Shown piece by piece: positions 1 through 9,516 of a stretch of 64,000 nucleotides of DNA. Position 1 is the stretch's first letter. The number at the start of each line of letters is the position of its first letter. Under the pieces are notes generated by a model that ran no database searches, was not told where the DNA came from, and worked only from the letters and a program-made list of their open reading frames with translations. The position numbers and the translations under genes are program-made. This DNA comes from Ruegeria_C sp041537925 (GTDB taxonomy: Bacteria; Pseudomonadota; Alphaproteobacteria; Rhodobacterales; Rhodobacteraceae): assembly GCF_041537925.1 (NCBI RefSeq), contig NZ_JBGOSH010000002.1:124001-188000 (forward strand), written 5' to 3'.

Positions 1-191
1 ATGTCGCTTGGGTTGGGCGGCAGTTGGCTGGCGATCTTCGGAAGATTTGCGGCAGCAAGCTACCACGTTCCAGCAATCTCAATAGTGCTGGTTGCGGTGT
101 CGTGATTGGTATCTTACCGGCACGGCTGGTATGGTGGCTTGTCGGAGGTACAGCAATGACCGGATTGGCTTGGGTAATCATGCAGATGTGA
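1..191 (+). pseudogene. MerT-like mercuric transporter remnant (frameshifted, 5' end outside window)
   Basis: Two membrane-like stretches remain in two different frames. Frame 1 from position 1 reads a short hydrophobic segment containing GLGGSW and ends at TGA 103-105. Frame 3 then reads another hydrophobic segment (ARLVWWLVGG) and ends at TGA 189-191. Their order resembles the second and third membrane helices of MerT-type mercuric ion importers, with the loop between them shortened. The position, 5 nt ahead of a cysteine-rich small protein, fits a small metal-related pair. The 5' part lies outside the window, so whether the whole gene is dead cannot be settled. The family call is by eye and tentative. 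Confidence 0.4.
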
Positions 192-195
192 GACG

Positions 196-414
196 ATGAC
201 AGAGCAATTCGTATTTCTTGAAAGCACGTTGATATGCCCGAATTGCGGGCGCAGCGAAACCGAAGAAATGCCCACCGATTCTTGCCAGTGGTTCTATGAA
301 GGCAAGTCGTGCAGCAAAGCGCTGAAACCTCTGAAAGGTGACTGCTGCATCTTTTGCTCCTATGCAACCCTGCCGTGTCCGCCAAATCAGTTGGGCGATA
401 GCTGTTGTGGATAA
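196..414 (+). CDS. GDCCVxC-domain small cysteine-rich protein
   Basis: A 72-residue soluble protein. It has a CPNCG knuckle near residue 14, a further pair of cysteines around residues 30-39, and the family signature GDCCIFCSY followed by CPPNQ, ending in SCCG. This matches the small family known as GDCCVxC (seleno)proteins; in this copy the signature positions are ordinary Cys codons. The cysteine density suggests thiol or soft-metal binding, but no biochemical role is established. It starts 5 nt after the MerT-like remnant, consistent with co-transcription in an ancestral metal-response unit. Confidence 0.75.
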   Translation: MTEQFVFLESTLICPNCGRSETEEMPTDSCQWFYEGKSCSKALKPLKGDCCIFCSYATLPCPPNQLGDSCCG

Positions 415-512
415 TCTGATCGACGACTTTGTCCGCGCAGCAGGAATTGCAAGCCTGAATGCGAAAGGCGGTCTTCTCCAAGCGTTAATTTGGCAGACCG
501 CCGATACACAGG

Positions 513-1567
<1,055 letters not shown>

Positions 1568-1571
<4 letters not shown>

Positions 1572-2362
1572 GTCGCCATCGCCTCTTTGTGAAGTGTTTC
1601 CGGAAAGCGCCAGGCCTGTGCCTCGCGCCCAATGTCATCAGCGGCTTGCCGCACCCGCGGGGCCCAGTTTTCGAGTGTATTCAGATTGGTCCGACTGGTT
1701 GGTCCGGTGATCGACATGGCGCCCAGCATGCGCCCGCCCGGGGTAAGGATGGGGGCTGCGATGCAGATGATGCCGGGCTCGTGCTCTTCGCGGTCGAAAG
1801 CATAGCCGCGAGTGCGAATCGCTTTTAGTTCGAAGCGCAGTTCCGCCTCAGACCCCAGCGTGTGCGGAGTGAAGCGGTGAAAACTCTGCTGCTGGATCGC
1901 GCGGTCCAACGCTTCGTCGGTCAGAAAGGCCAGCATCGCCTTGCCGACACCGGTGCAATAGGCTGGACCGACCTTGCCGGCCTGCGAATACATCTCGACC
2001 GGGTCATCGGCATTTCGCTTGTCGACATATAGCACCTGGCTTGCATCGAGCTGGGCCAGATGTACGGTTTCGCCCAGTTCGCGGCTGAGCGCATCCAGAT
2101 GTGGCCGCGCGACGGGTGCCAGTGAGCTATGGGTCCAGGCGGCATGGGCCAGCCGCACCAACCTGATTCCCAGCGAGTAAGACTGCCGGTCGGAATCGTA
2201 GCTGAGCATGCCCTGATTCGTGAGGGTCTGCAGAAAACGGTAGAGCGTGGCTTTGGGGAAAGGGCTGTGATCCAGCAATTCGCCAAAGCGCACAGGGCGA
2301 TTGAACCCTGCGACCAGGTCCAGCACATCACATGCTTTTCCGACTGTTCCGTCCCCTGACAT
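1568..2362 (-). CDS. IclR-family transcriptional regulator of the galactoside locus
   Basis: A 264-residue repressor or activator of the IclR class. It has an N-terminal winged helix-turn-helix (about residues 7-70, with FPKATLYRFLQTL as recognition-helix region) followed by the effector-binding domain containing the typical YCTGVGKAMLAF segment. It is divergent from the sugar-uptake operon across a 138-bp intergenic region and co-transcribed with the transporter ATPase. This placement makes it the likely local regulator. The inducer (galactose, galactonate or the imported galactoside) cannot be read from sequence. Confidence 0.92.
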
Positions 2363-2408
2363 TGGGTGACGTCTCCTCCCGTTGTCCTGCTCTCCTGCAG
2401 GATTATTG

Positions 2409-2475
2409 TTGACAAGCCTAGCCGAAGTGATGTGTAGTTTTCAATATGTAAAACACGGTTTCAAATAATGGAACC
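2409..2475 (+). promoter_or_regulatory. Candidate promoter and IclR operators of the galactoside operon
   Basis: TTGACA at 2409-2414 and TGTAGT at 2433-2438 (18-nt spacer) make a plausible sigma-70 promoter for the plus-strand operon. Two dyads follow it: GTTTTCAATATGTAAAAC at 2437-2454 and GGTTTCAAATAATGGAACC at 2457-2475. The second has the arm-gap-arm layout common for IclR regulators. Their position at or just after the start site would suit repression. Assignment is inference from layout only. Confidence 0.4.
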
Positions 2476-2500
2476 AAATGGAAGCTACAGGGAGGAAACC

Positions 2501-3757
2501 ATGCATTCCATGACCAAGCGGACTTTGGCCGCTCTTGCCGCCTGCACGGCATTATCGGCGCCGGCCTCGGCGCAGGTCAGCGGCGATCTGTCGATCTTTC
2601 TCGATACGTCGAACCCCGCGCCGCGCGCGACGATGGAAGCCATGATCGGACGCTTTGGCGAGAAGAACCCTGATCTGAATATCGAGATCACGGTGATCGA
2701 CCGCGAAGCGTACAAGACCCAAATCCGCAACTTCCTGACGGCCAACGCGCCGGATGTGGCGACCTGGTATGCCGCGAACCGGATGAAGCCTTATGTTGAT
2801 GCCGGTCTGTTTGAGGATGTGTCGGACCTGTGGGCAGAGCCGATGTTCGAGGATGATCTGAAATCGACCAAGGGTGCGATGACGATCGACGGCAAGCAGT
2901 GGGGCGTGCCTTATACTTACTACCAGTGGGGCGTCTACTACCGCAAAGATATCTTTGACGAGCTGGGCCTGAGCGCGCCGACGACCTGGGACGAGGAAAA
3001 GGCCAATTGCGAGAAGATCGTCGCATCGGGCCGCGCCTGCTATACGATCGGCACCAAGTTCTTGTGGACCGCCGGTGGCTGGTTCGACTATCTCAACATG
3101 CGCACTAACGGCTATGACTTCCACAATCAGCTGGCCAATGGCGAAATCAGCTGGGAAGACGACCGGGTCAAGCAGACTTTCGCGAACTGGAAAGAGCTGA
3201 TCGACATGGGCGCGTTTATCGACAACCACCAGACCTATAGCTGGCAGGAAGCGCTGCCGTTTATGGTCAATGGCGAAGCGGCGGCCTATCTGATGGGCAA
3301 CTTTGCTGTGGCACCCCTGCGGGATGCGGGCCTGACCGACGATCAGCTGGACTTCTATCAGTTCGTCTCGATCAACCCTGATGTTGAAATGGCCGAAGAT
3401 GCGCCGACCGATACGTTCCACATTCCCTCCGCCGCCAAGAACAAGGAAGCAGCGCGGGAGTTTCTGCGCTTCGTCGCCTCGCCCGAGGAACAGACCATCA
3501 TCAACAATGGCAAGAACCTCGGACAACTGCCCGTGAACTCGAAATCCGCCGTGGATGACGACAAGTTTCTGCAAAAGGGCTTTGTCATGCTGAGCGAAAA
3601 CAGCCCGGGCGGTGTTGCTCAGTTCTGGGACCGCGACGCACCGGCGGAAATGGCCAAAGTGTCGATGGAAGGCTTCCAGGAATTTATGGTCAAACCCGAT
3701 AGCCTCGACAAGGTTCTGGCCAAGCTGGAGCGCGCCCGCGGGCGTATCTACAAATAA
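2501..3757 (+). CDS. Periplasmic sugar-binding protein of ABC transporter (SBP family 1)
   Basis: Captures the sugar in the periplasm for import. I chose ATG 2501 over the longer ATG 2468 because GGAGGA at 2491-2496 sits at the right distance and the protein then begins with a clean signal peptide (MTKRTLAALAAC, cleavage near ASAQ). The mature domain has the usual features of the maltose-binding-protein-like class, at about 418 residues total. It is the first gene of the plus-strand operon. The ligand is inferred from the neighbours to be an alpha- or beta-galactoside; it is not readable from the protein. Confidence 0.92.
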   Translation: MHSMTKRTLAALAACTALSAPASAQVSGDLSIFLDTSNPAPRATMEAMIGRFGEKNPDLNIEITVIDREAYKTQIRNFLTANAPDVATWYAANRMKPYVDAGLFEDVSDLWAEPMFEDDLKSTKGAMTIDGKQWGVPYTYYQWGVYYRKDIFDELGLSAPTTWDEEKANCEKIVASGRACYTIGTKFLWTAGGWFDYLNMRTNGYDFHNQLANGEISWEDDRVKQTFANWKELIDMGAFIDNHQTYSWQEALPFMVNGEAAAYLMGNFAVAPLRDAGLTDDQLDFYQFVSINPDVEMAEDAPTDTFHIPSAAKNKEAAREFLRFVASPEEQTIINNGKNLGQLPVNSKSAVDDDKFLQKGFVMLSENSPGGVAQFWDRDAPAEMAKVSMEGFQEFMVKPDSLDKVLAKLERARGRIYK

Positions 3758-3766
3758 CAAGATGCG

Positions 3767-3785
3767 GGTGGGGGTGACCCCCACC
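3767..3785 (+). other. Intra-operon hairpin after the binding-protein gene
   Basis: GGTGGGGG (3767-3774) pairs perfectly with CCCCCACC (3778-3785) around a TGA loop, 10 nt after the binding-protein stop codon. No T-run follows. A strong hairpin without a terminator tail at this position commonly protects the upstream binding-protein mRNA, giving more binding protein than permease. That role is inferred. Confidence 0.6.
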
Positions 3786-3860
3786 TGACGCTTGAGATCG
3801 TGGCGGAGCGGGGCTTGTTCCCACCGCCGCGCGCCCTTCAGTCTGAAAGAGATGGCCGCC

Positions 3861-4793
3861 ATGACCGCCTCGACCGAAATCATTGATTCCGAACCCGAAA
3901 GCTGGTTCCACCGCAATCAGCAAGCCATTGCACCCTGGTTGTTTCTGGCGCCGGGCATATTGTTCTTTGTCGTTTATGTGATCGCCCCGGTTTTCCAGTC
4001 TTTCAACCTGTCGCTTTATGAATGGGACGGGCTGGGGCAGGCAGAGTTTATCGGCATGCGCAATTACGAGGACCTGTATTATGAATGGGTCGATCGCGAT
4101 GCGTTTTATACCTCGCTCAAGAACAACCTGATCTGGCTGGTCCTCTATCTGCTGGCGATTCCCGCGGGTCTTTTCATCGCGTTGTTACTGAACCAGACGG
4201 TGTTCGGCATCAGGCTGTATAAATCGCTTTTCTTCTTCCCCTTCGTGATCAGTCAGGTTGTGGTCGGTCTGGTGTTCACCTGGTTCTACGATCCGACCTT
4301 CGGGTTGCTGAACCAGTTCCTCGGTGTGTTCGGCATGGGGCCGATCAACGTGCTGGGCAACGAACATCTGGTTACTTATGGCATCATCGCGGCCGGGCTC
4401 TGGCCGCAGACCGCCTATTGCATGATCCTCTATCTCACAGGTCTGAACGCCGTCGACCCCGAGCAGATCGAGGCCGGGCGGCTGGATGGCGCAAAAGGCG
4501 CCAAGATGCTGTGGTATATTGTGCTGCCGCAATTGCGGCCCGCCACCTTCATCGCCTTTGTGGTGACAATTATCGGCGCGCTCAGGTCCTTTGACCTGAT
4601 TTCTGTCATGACCCAGGGTGGTCCGTTTGGGTCGTCCCGCGTGTTGGCCTATTACATGTTCGAAGTGGCGCTGTCCGAATACGGCTTCCGGATGGGTTAT
4701 GGCGCGGCCATCGCAGTGGTGCTGTTCTTGATCATGTTGTGTTTCATCACCTACTTCCTGTGGTCGATGTACCGCGAAGAGAAGGGACATTGA
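3861..4793 (+). CDS. ABC sugar transporter permease 1 (MalF-like)
   Basis: First membrane component of the CUT1 importer. It is about 310 residues with six predicted membrane spans. The EAA loop that contacts the ATPase reads EAGRLDGAKGAKMLWYIVLPQL near residue 210. ATG 3861 is preferred because GAAAGAGA lies 8-9 nt upstream; ATG 3852 is possible and would add three residues. It is followed after 3 nt by the second permease. No substrate information can be taken from it beyond CUT1 membership. Confidence 0.92.
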   Translation: MTASTEIIDSEPESWFHRNQQAIAPWLFLAPGILFFVVYVIAPVFQSFNLSLYEWDGLGQAEFIGMRNYEDLYYEWVDRDAFYTSLKNNLIWLVLYLLAIPAGLFIALLLNQTVFGIRLYKSLFFFPFVISQVVVGLVFTWFYDPTFGLLNQFLGVFGMGPINVLGNEHLVTYGIIAAGLWPQTAYCMILYLTGLNAVDPEQIEAGRLDGAKGAKMLWYIVLPQLRPATFIAFVVTIIGALRSFDLISVMTQGGPFGSSRVLAYYMFEVALSEYGFRMGYGAAIAVVLFLIMLCFITYFLWSMYREEKGH

Positions 4794-4796
4794 GCC

Positions 4797-5645
4797 ATGT
4801 TTCCGACGCCGATTGAAAAACAGCCCAAAGCCGCTCAGATCACCTACAAGGCGCTGCTGCCTGTTGCCCTGCTGCTCTGGCTGGGGCCGTTGCTGGCCGT
4901 AGCACTCTTCTCGGTCAAGCCGGATGCGGATTTCGTCAACGCCAACTATTGGGGTCTGCCGTCGTCCTTCGAGTTCTTCAACAATTACGGACAGGTCTTT
5001 TTCAACAGCGACATGCCGCGCTACATGCTGAACTCGATTTTGATCACCGTGCCAACTGTGATCGGGGCGGTTGCGCTGAGTTCGATGACCGGTTTTGCCC
5101 TTGGCATCTACAAGTTCAAGTCGAACCTGTGGATATTCTTCATTTTTGTGGCGGGCAATTTCGTGCCGTTCCAGATCCTGATGGTTCCGGTGCGCGATCT
5201 GACACTGGATTTGGGGCTGTATAATACCAAGACCGGCCTGGTGCTGTTCCATATCGCGTTCCAGACTGGGTTCTGCACGCTGTTCATGCGCAACTTCATC
5301 AAGGCGCTGCCCTTTGCTCTGATCGAAGCGGCGCGGGTGGAGGGGATCAGCGAGATCAAGATCTTCTGGTATGTGGTGCTGCCACTGATGAAACCGGCGC
5401 TGGCGGCGCTCAGCGTGCTGATGTTCACCTTTATCTGGAACGACTATTTCTGGGCGGTAGTGCTGACGCAAGGCGCAGAAAGCCAGCCGGTCACGGCGGG
5501 AATCACTAGTTTCAATGCGCAGTTCCGCGCCGCGTATCACCTGATGAGCGCAGGATCGATTGTTGCGGCACTGCCGCCGGTGGCGATGTTTTTCCTGATG
5601 CAGAAACACTTCATTGCGGGTCTCACCCTCGGAGCCGTCAAGTAA
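4797..5645 (+). CDS. ABC sugar transporter permease 2 (MalG-like)
   Basis: Second inner-membrane component of the importer. It has 282 residues and six hydrophobic segments. The EAA motif reads EAARVEGISEIKIFWYVVLP around residue 180. The final TAA (5643-5645) shares its last A with the ATG of the alpha-galactosidase gene, showing tight translational coupling between uptake and hydrolysis. Confidence 0.92.
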   Translation: MFPTPIEKQPKAAQITYKALLPVALLLWLGPLLAVALFSVKPDADFVNANYWGLPSSFEFFNNYGQVFFNSDMPRYMLNSILITVPTVIGAVALSSMTGFALGIYKFKSNLWIFFIFVAGNFVPFQILMVPVRDLTLDLGLYNTKTGLVLFHIAFQTGFCTLFMRNFIKALPFALIEAARVEGISEIKIFWYVVLPLMKPALAALSVLMFTFIWNDYFWAVVLTQGAESQPVTAGITSFNAQFRAAYHLMSAGSIVAALPPVAMFFLMQKHFIAGLTLGAVK

Positions 5646-7732
5646 TGATACGCACATGGTCGCTGCATGATGAGCGGCAATCTCTGGTTCTCGCGGCCGA
5701 TCGCGAGCGCCTGCCCGAGATCGTCTATTTCGGGCCCCGCCTGCCTGAGGGCGAAAACGAAGAAACACTGTTCAAATCCTATGGCTTGGACGTCACCGGG
5801 GGCATGTTGGATGCCAATCCCGAGCTGTCGATCTGCCCCGAGGCTACGCGTAGTTTCCCCGGTCAGCCGGGCCTGATTGTGCGCGACGGTGACGGCACTC
5901 CGCTGCTGCCCAAATTCTGTTATGCGGCCGAAGAGGGCGATGACCAGCACCTTGTCCTGACCTATCGGGACGAGGCGCATCGACTGACCTACGTGGCGCG
6001 GTTTCTGATCGACCCCAAGACCCATATCATCGAGGCGCAGGCAACGCTGGAGGCGGACCGCCCGGTGCTATTGCACTGGCTCAGTGCACCGGTCTTTCCG
6101 GCACCGCAGCTTTCGGATGAGATGCTGGATTTCGCCGGGCGCTGGTGTGGCGAGTTTCAGATGAACCGCACCGCCTGGTCACCGGGCATTCGCTATCGCG
6201 AGAACCGAACCGGGCGAACCGGGCATGAACACTTTCCCGGCCTGATCGTTCCCGTGCGCGGGGCGACGAATGCGCAAGGTCAGGCCTACGGGTTCCATTA
6301 TGGCTGGTCCGGTGGCCACCGCATGGTGGCCGAAGAACTGCCCGATGGTCGCCGCCAGATCCAGTTTGGGCATGCCGCGCGGATGGAACGGCAGGCGATG
6401 ACCCGGTTCCAGAGCGCGCCATTTTATGCGGTATTCTCCAATGACGGGATCAATGGTTGCGCGGTGGCCTTCCAGCGCCATCTGCGCGACCGGATCGTGG
6501 CCTTTCCTAAACCCGACCGCGCCCGCCCGGTACATTACAATTGCTGGGAGGCGGTCTATTTCAACCACAACCTGCCGGAGCTGAAAGATATCGCCGAACG
6601 AGCTGCCGACTTGGGCGCGGAACGGTTTGTGCTGGATGATGGCTGGTTCGGGCAGCGCGATGATGACACTTCATCCCTCAGCGACTGGGAGGTCGATCCG
6701 CGCAAATACCCCGAGGGGCTCGATCCGCTGATCAAACATGTCCATTCGCTGGGCATGACCTTCGGCATTTGGTTCGAGCCCGAGATGATCAACCCCGATA
6801 GCTCGATTCACCGGGCGCATCCGGAATGGGCGTTGGGGGGCGAGGACCAGATCCTGGGCCGCCAGCAAAAGGCGCTGAACATGGGCAGCGTCGAGGTGCG
6901 GGAGTTCCTTTATGAGCGGATGGCGGCGATCCTGTCCGGTCACGACATCGACTATATCAAATGGGACCATAATCGCGTTCTACCGATGCCAGACGCGGCG
7001 CAGACGCGCGGGTCTTATGCGCTGATCGACCGGTTGCGCGCCGATTTCCCGGATGTGGAAATCGAAAGCTGCGCTTCGGGCGGCGGGCGGATCGATTTCG
7101 GTATCCTCAAACGTACCCAGCGCGTTTGGCTGAGTGACAGCAACGACGCGCTGGAACGGCTGCGTATCCAGCACAATGCGGCGATCTTTTTGCCGATGGC
7201 GGTGACCGGCAGCCATGTGGGGCCGCGCGTCTGCCACACCTCGGGACGGGTGCTGGACATTAGGTTCCGCGCCTGGGTTGCCGCGCAACGCCATATGGGG
7301 TTCGAGATGGACCCGCGTGAGTTGACCGAGGAAGAGGCGGGCGTACTGCGCGAGATCACCCAGTGGTGGAAAGACAACCGCGACTGGCTTTATTATGCCG
7401 ATATCCTGCGGCTCGACAGCCCGGACAAGGCGGTGCTTGCCGAGCAGCAACAGACCAGCGACGGCTCGCGCTTTGTGGTTTTTGCGGGCAAGGCCGATAC
7501 CTCGGCCCAGATCGCGCCGCGTCCCTTACGCCTGACCCGTTTGGAGGCTGATGCACAGTATCGTGTGGCACTGCGCAAAACGGCTGAAGTACCGCCGACC
7601 CTGTCGCGCGGGAATCCGATCCTGAAGCAGGAGTCGGTCACCGTCAGCGGTCAGTACCTGATGAGCCACGGCCTGACCCTGCCGTGGAGCTTCCCACAGA
7701 CCATGTGGGTCATTGAAGGCAGGAAACTATGA
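5645..7732 (+). CDS. Alpha-galactosidase, glycoside hydrolase family 36
   Basis: Releases terminal alpha-linked galactose from imported oligosaccharides or galactosyl-glycerol. It has 695 residues, the typical GH36 length: an N-terminal beta-sandwich to about residue 280, a TIM barrel to about 600, and a C-terminal beta domain. The catalytic signatures are present. IKWDHN places the nucleophile at about Asp441, and SDSNDALER (about 497-505) carries the acid/base Asp. No signal peptide is seen, so it acts in the cytoplasm after import. The start codon overlaps the permease stop and the stop overlaps the dehydratase start. Confidence 0.93.
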   Translation: MIRTWSLHDERQSLVLAADRERLPEIVYFGPRLPEGENEETLFKSYGLDVTGGMLDANPELSICPEATRSFPGQPGLIVRDGDGTPLLPKFCYAAEEGDDQHLVLTYRDEAHRLTYVARFLIDPKTHIIEAQATLEADRPVLLHWLSAPVFPAPQLSDEMLDFAGRWCGEFQMNRTAWSPGIRYRENRTGRTGHEHFPGLIVPVRGATNAQGQAYGFHYGWSGGHRMVAEELPDGRRQIQFGHAARMERQAMTRFQSAPFYAVFSNDGINGCAVAFQRHLRDRIVAFPKPDRARPVHYNCWEAVYFNHNLPELKDIAERAADLGAERFVLDDGWFGQRDDDTSSLSDWEVDPRKYPEGLDPLIKHVHSLGMTFGIWFEPEMINPDSSIHRAHPEWALGGEDQILGRQQKALNMGSVEVREFLYERMAAILSGHDIDYIKWDHNRVLPMPDAAQTRGSYALIDRLRADFPDVEIESCASGGGRIDFGILKRTQRVWLSDSNDALERLRIQHNAAIFLPMAVTGSHVGPRVCHTSGRVLDIRFRAWVAAQRHMGFEMDPRELTEEEAGVLREITQWWKDNRDWLYYADILRLDSPDKAVLAEQQQTSDGSRFVVFAGKADTSAQIAPRPLRLTRLEADAQYRVALRKTAEVPPTLSRGNPILKQESVTVSGQYLMSHGLTLPWSFPQTMWVIEGRKL

Positions 7733-9435
7733 GCGAGCGCCGCAACCGCAGCTGGTATGGCATGATGGATAAGGATGGCTTCATTCGCCGCAGCTGGATG
7801 AAGAACCAGGGCTTTCCCGATCATGTCTTTGACGGTCGCCCTGTCATCGGCATCTGCAACACCTGGTCGGAGTTGACACCCTGCAACTCCGGCCTGCGCG
7901 AGCTGGCCGAAGGTGTGAAGCGTGGCGTCTGGGAGGCGGGTGGTTTCCCGGTCGAATTTCCGGTGATGTCGCTGGGCGAGACCCAGATGAAGCCCACCGC
8001 GATGCTGTTTCGAAACCTGTTGTCGATGGATGTCGAGGAATCGATCCGCGCCTATGGCATGGACGGTGTAGTGCTGCTGGGCGGCTGCGACAAGACTACG
8101 CCGGGGCAGCTGATGGGCGCGGCCTCGGTCGATCTTCCGACCATCGTGGTCAGCTCGGGCCCGATGCTGAACGGCAAGTGGATGGGGCGCGATCTGGGTT
8201 CGGGGACGGATGTGCGCAAGTTTGCCATGGACGTGAAGGCCGGCGACATGACGCTCAAGGACTTCATGGCCACTGAATCGGGCATGAGCCGGTCCAAGGG
8301 TGTGTGCATGACCATGGGCACGGCCTCGACCATGTCCTCACTGACCGAAGTGATGGGGCTGGCGCTGCCGATGAACGGCTCGCTTCCAGCGGTGGATGCG
8401 CGGCGCATGGCGTTGGCGCACATGACCGGAAAACGCATCGTCGAGATGGTCGAGGAAGAGTTGAAACTGTCGAATGTGCTGACCAAGACAAGTTTTGAAA
8501 ACGCCATTCTGGCCAATGCCGCGCTTGGCGGGTCGACCAATGCGGTTGTGCATCTGCTGGCGCTGGCAGGCCGTGTCGGCGTCGATCTGACGATGGAGGA
8601 TTTCGAGATCGGCGGAGAGATTCCGCTGCTTGTCAATTGCATGCCGTCGGGCACATACCTGATGGAAGATTTTTGCTACGCGGGGGGCGTGCCGGTGGTT
8701 CTGAAGGAACTGCGTCACAAATTGCGTCCTGCCAACACGGTAATGGGCAAGGATATCTCGCATTATTACGAAGAGGCCGAATGCTATAATCGCGATGTCA
8801 TCTACGCCCATGACGCCCCGCTGAAACCGTCAGTGGGCCTACGCGTGCTGCGCGGCAATCTGGCCCCAAAGGGGGCGATCGTGAAACCCTCGGCGGCCAG
8901 CGAACATCTGCTGGAGCATGAGGGCCCGGCTTATGTTTTCGAGACCATCGAAGAGCTCAAGGCCAATATCGACCGCGACGACCTGCCGGTGGATGAAAAC
9001 AGCGTGCTTGTGCTGAAACATTGCGGCCCCAAGGGCTATCCCGGCATGCCCGAAGTGGGCGATATGCCGGTCCCGGCAAAGCTGGTCAAACATGGCGTGC
9101 GCGATATCGTGCGGGTCAGCGATGCGCGCATGTCGGGCACGGCCTTTGGGACGGTGATCCTGCATGTCAGCCCCGAGGCAACGGCGGGCGGGCCGCTGGC
9201 ACTGGTGCGAACTGGTGATCGTATCAGGCTTTCGGCCTCTGCGGGCGTGCTGGAACTGCTGGTGTCGGAATCAGAGCTAGCGGATCGCCGCGCAGAATGG
9301 ACCGCGCCCGCCCCGCGTTACGCGCGAGGCTATGCCAGGATGTATGTCGATCATGTGTTGCAGGCAGACCAGGGCGCCGACCTGGACTTCCTGATCGGCA
9401 AGGATACCCGCCCGGTCACACGGGAGAGCCATTGA
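7729..9435 (+). CDS. IlvD/Edd-family sugar-acid dehydratase (probable galactonate dehydratase)
   Basis: Dehydrates an aldonic acid to a 2-keto-3-deoxy acid using an Fe-S cluster. It has 568 residues. The family's cluster and active-site motifs are visible: GICNTWSELTPCN, GGCDKTTPGQLMG (Cys plus Lys) and KGVCMTMGTASTMSS. The KTTPGQ form is typical of the pentonate/hexonate branch rather than of branched-chain dihydroxy-acid dehydratase. The neighbours encode KDGal kinase, KDPGal aldolase and a lactonase. D-galactonate is therefore the likely substrate, in place of the enolase-superfamily DgoD. The substrate assignment is by context; L-arabinonate or fuconate remain possible. Confidence 0.88.
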   Translation: MSERRNRSWYGMMDKDGFIRRSWMKNQGFPDHVFDGRPVIGICNTWSELTPCNSGLRELAEGVKRGVWEAGGFPVEFPVMSLGETQMKPTAMLFRNLLSMDVEESIRAYGMDGVVLLGGCDKTTPGQLMGAASVDLPTIVVSSGPMLNGKWMGRDLGSGTDVRKFAMDVKAGDMTLKDFMATESGMSRSKGVCMTMGTASTMSSLTEVMGLALPMNGSLPAVDARRMALAHMTGKRIVEMVEEELKLSNVLTKTSFENAILANAALGGSTNAVVHLLALAGRVGVDLTMEDFEIGGEIPLLVNCMPSGTYLMEDFCYAGGVPVVLKELRHKLRPANTVMGKDISHYYEEAECYNRDVIYAHDAPLKPSVGLRVLRGNLAPKGAIVKPSAASEHLLEHEGPAYVFETIEELKANIDRDDLPVDENSVLVLKHCGPKGYPGMPEVGDMPVPAKLVKHGVRDIVRVSDARMSGTAFGTVILHVSPEATAGGPLALVRTGDRIRLSASAGVLELLVSESELADRRAEWTAPAPRYARGYARMYVDHVLQADQGADLDFLIGKDTRPVTRESH

Positions 9436-9451
9436 TGCCGGGCGGGAGCAA

Positions 9452-9493
9452 GATTTTTGTAAAAATCCCGGAAGAAAATTCGAATTTTCTTCC
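9452..9493 (+). repeat. Two adjacent perfect palindromes inside the galactose operon
   Basis: GATTTTT (9452-9458) pairs with AAAAATC (9461-9467) around GT. Directly after it lies a 24-nt perfect palindrome at 9470-9493 with arm GGAAGAAAATTC. They occupy most of the 81-nt gap between the dehydratase and SDR genes and are far more AT-rich than the surroundings. They look like a short intergenic repeat element. As RNA they would form two stacked hairpins that could adjust downstream expression. Confidence 0.7.
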
Positions 9494-9516
9494 TTGGCAA
9501 TCGTAGAGGTGAGCGA

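Noticed and set aside
2552..3916. A 454-codon minus-strand open frame
   Set aside because: Antisense to the binding-protein gene, which has a ribosome site, signal peptide and clear family match.
4185..5768. A 527-codon minus-strand open frame
   Set aside because: Antisense to both permease genes; composition is that of a high-GC shadow.
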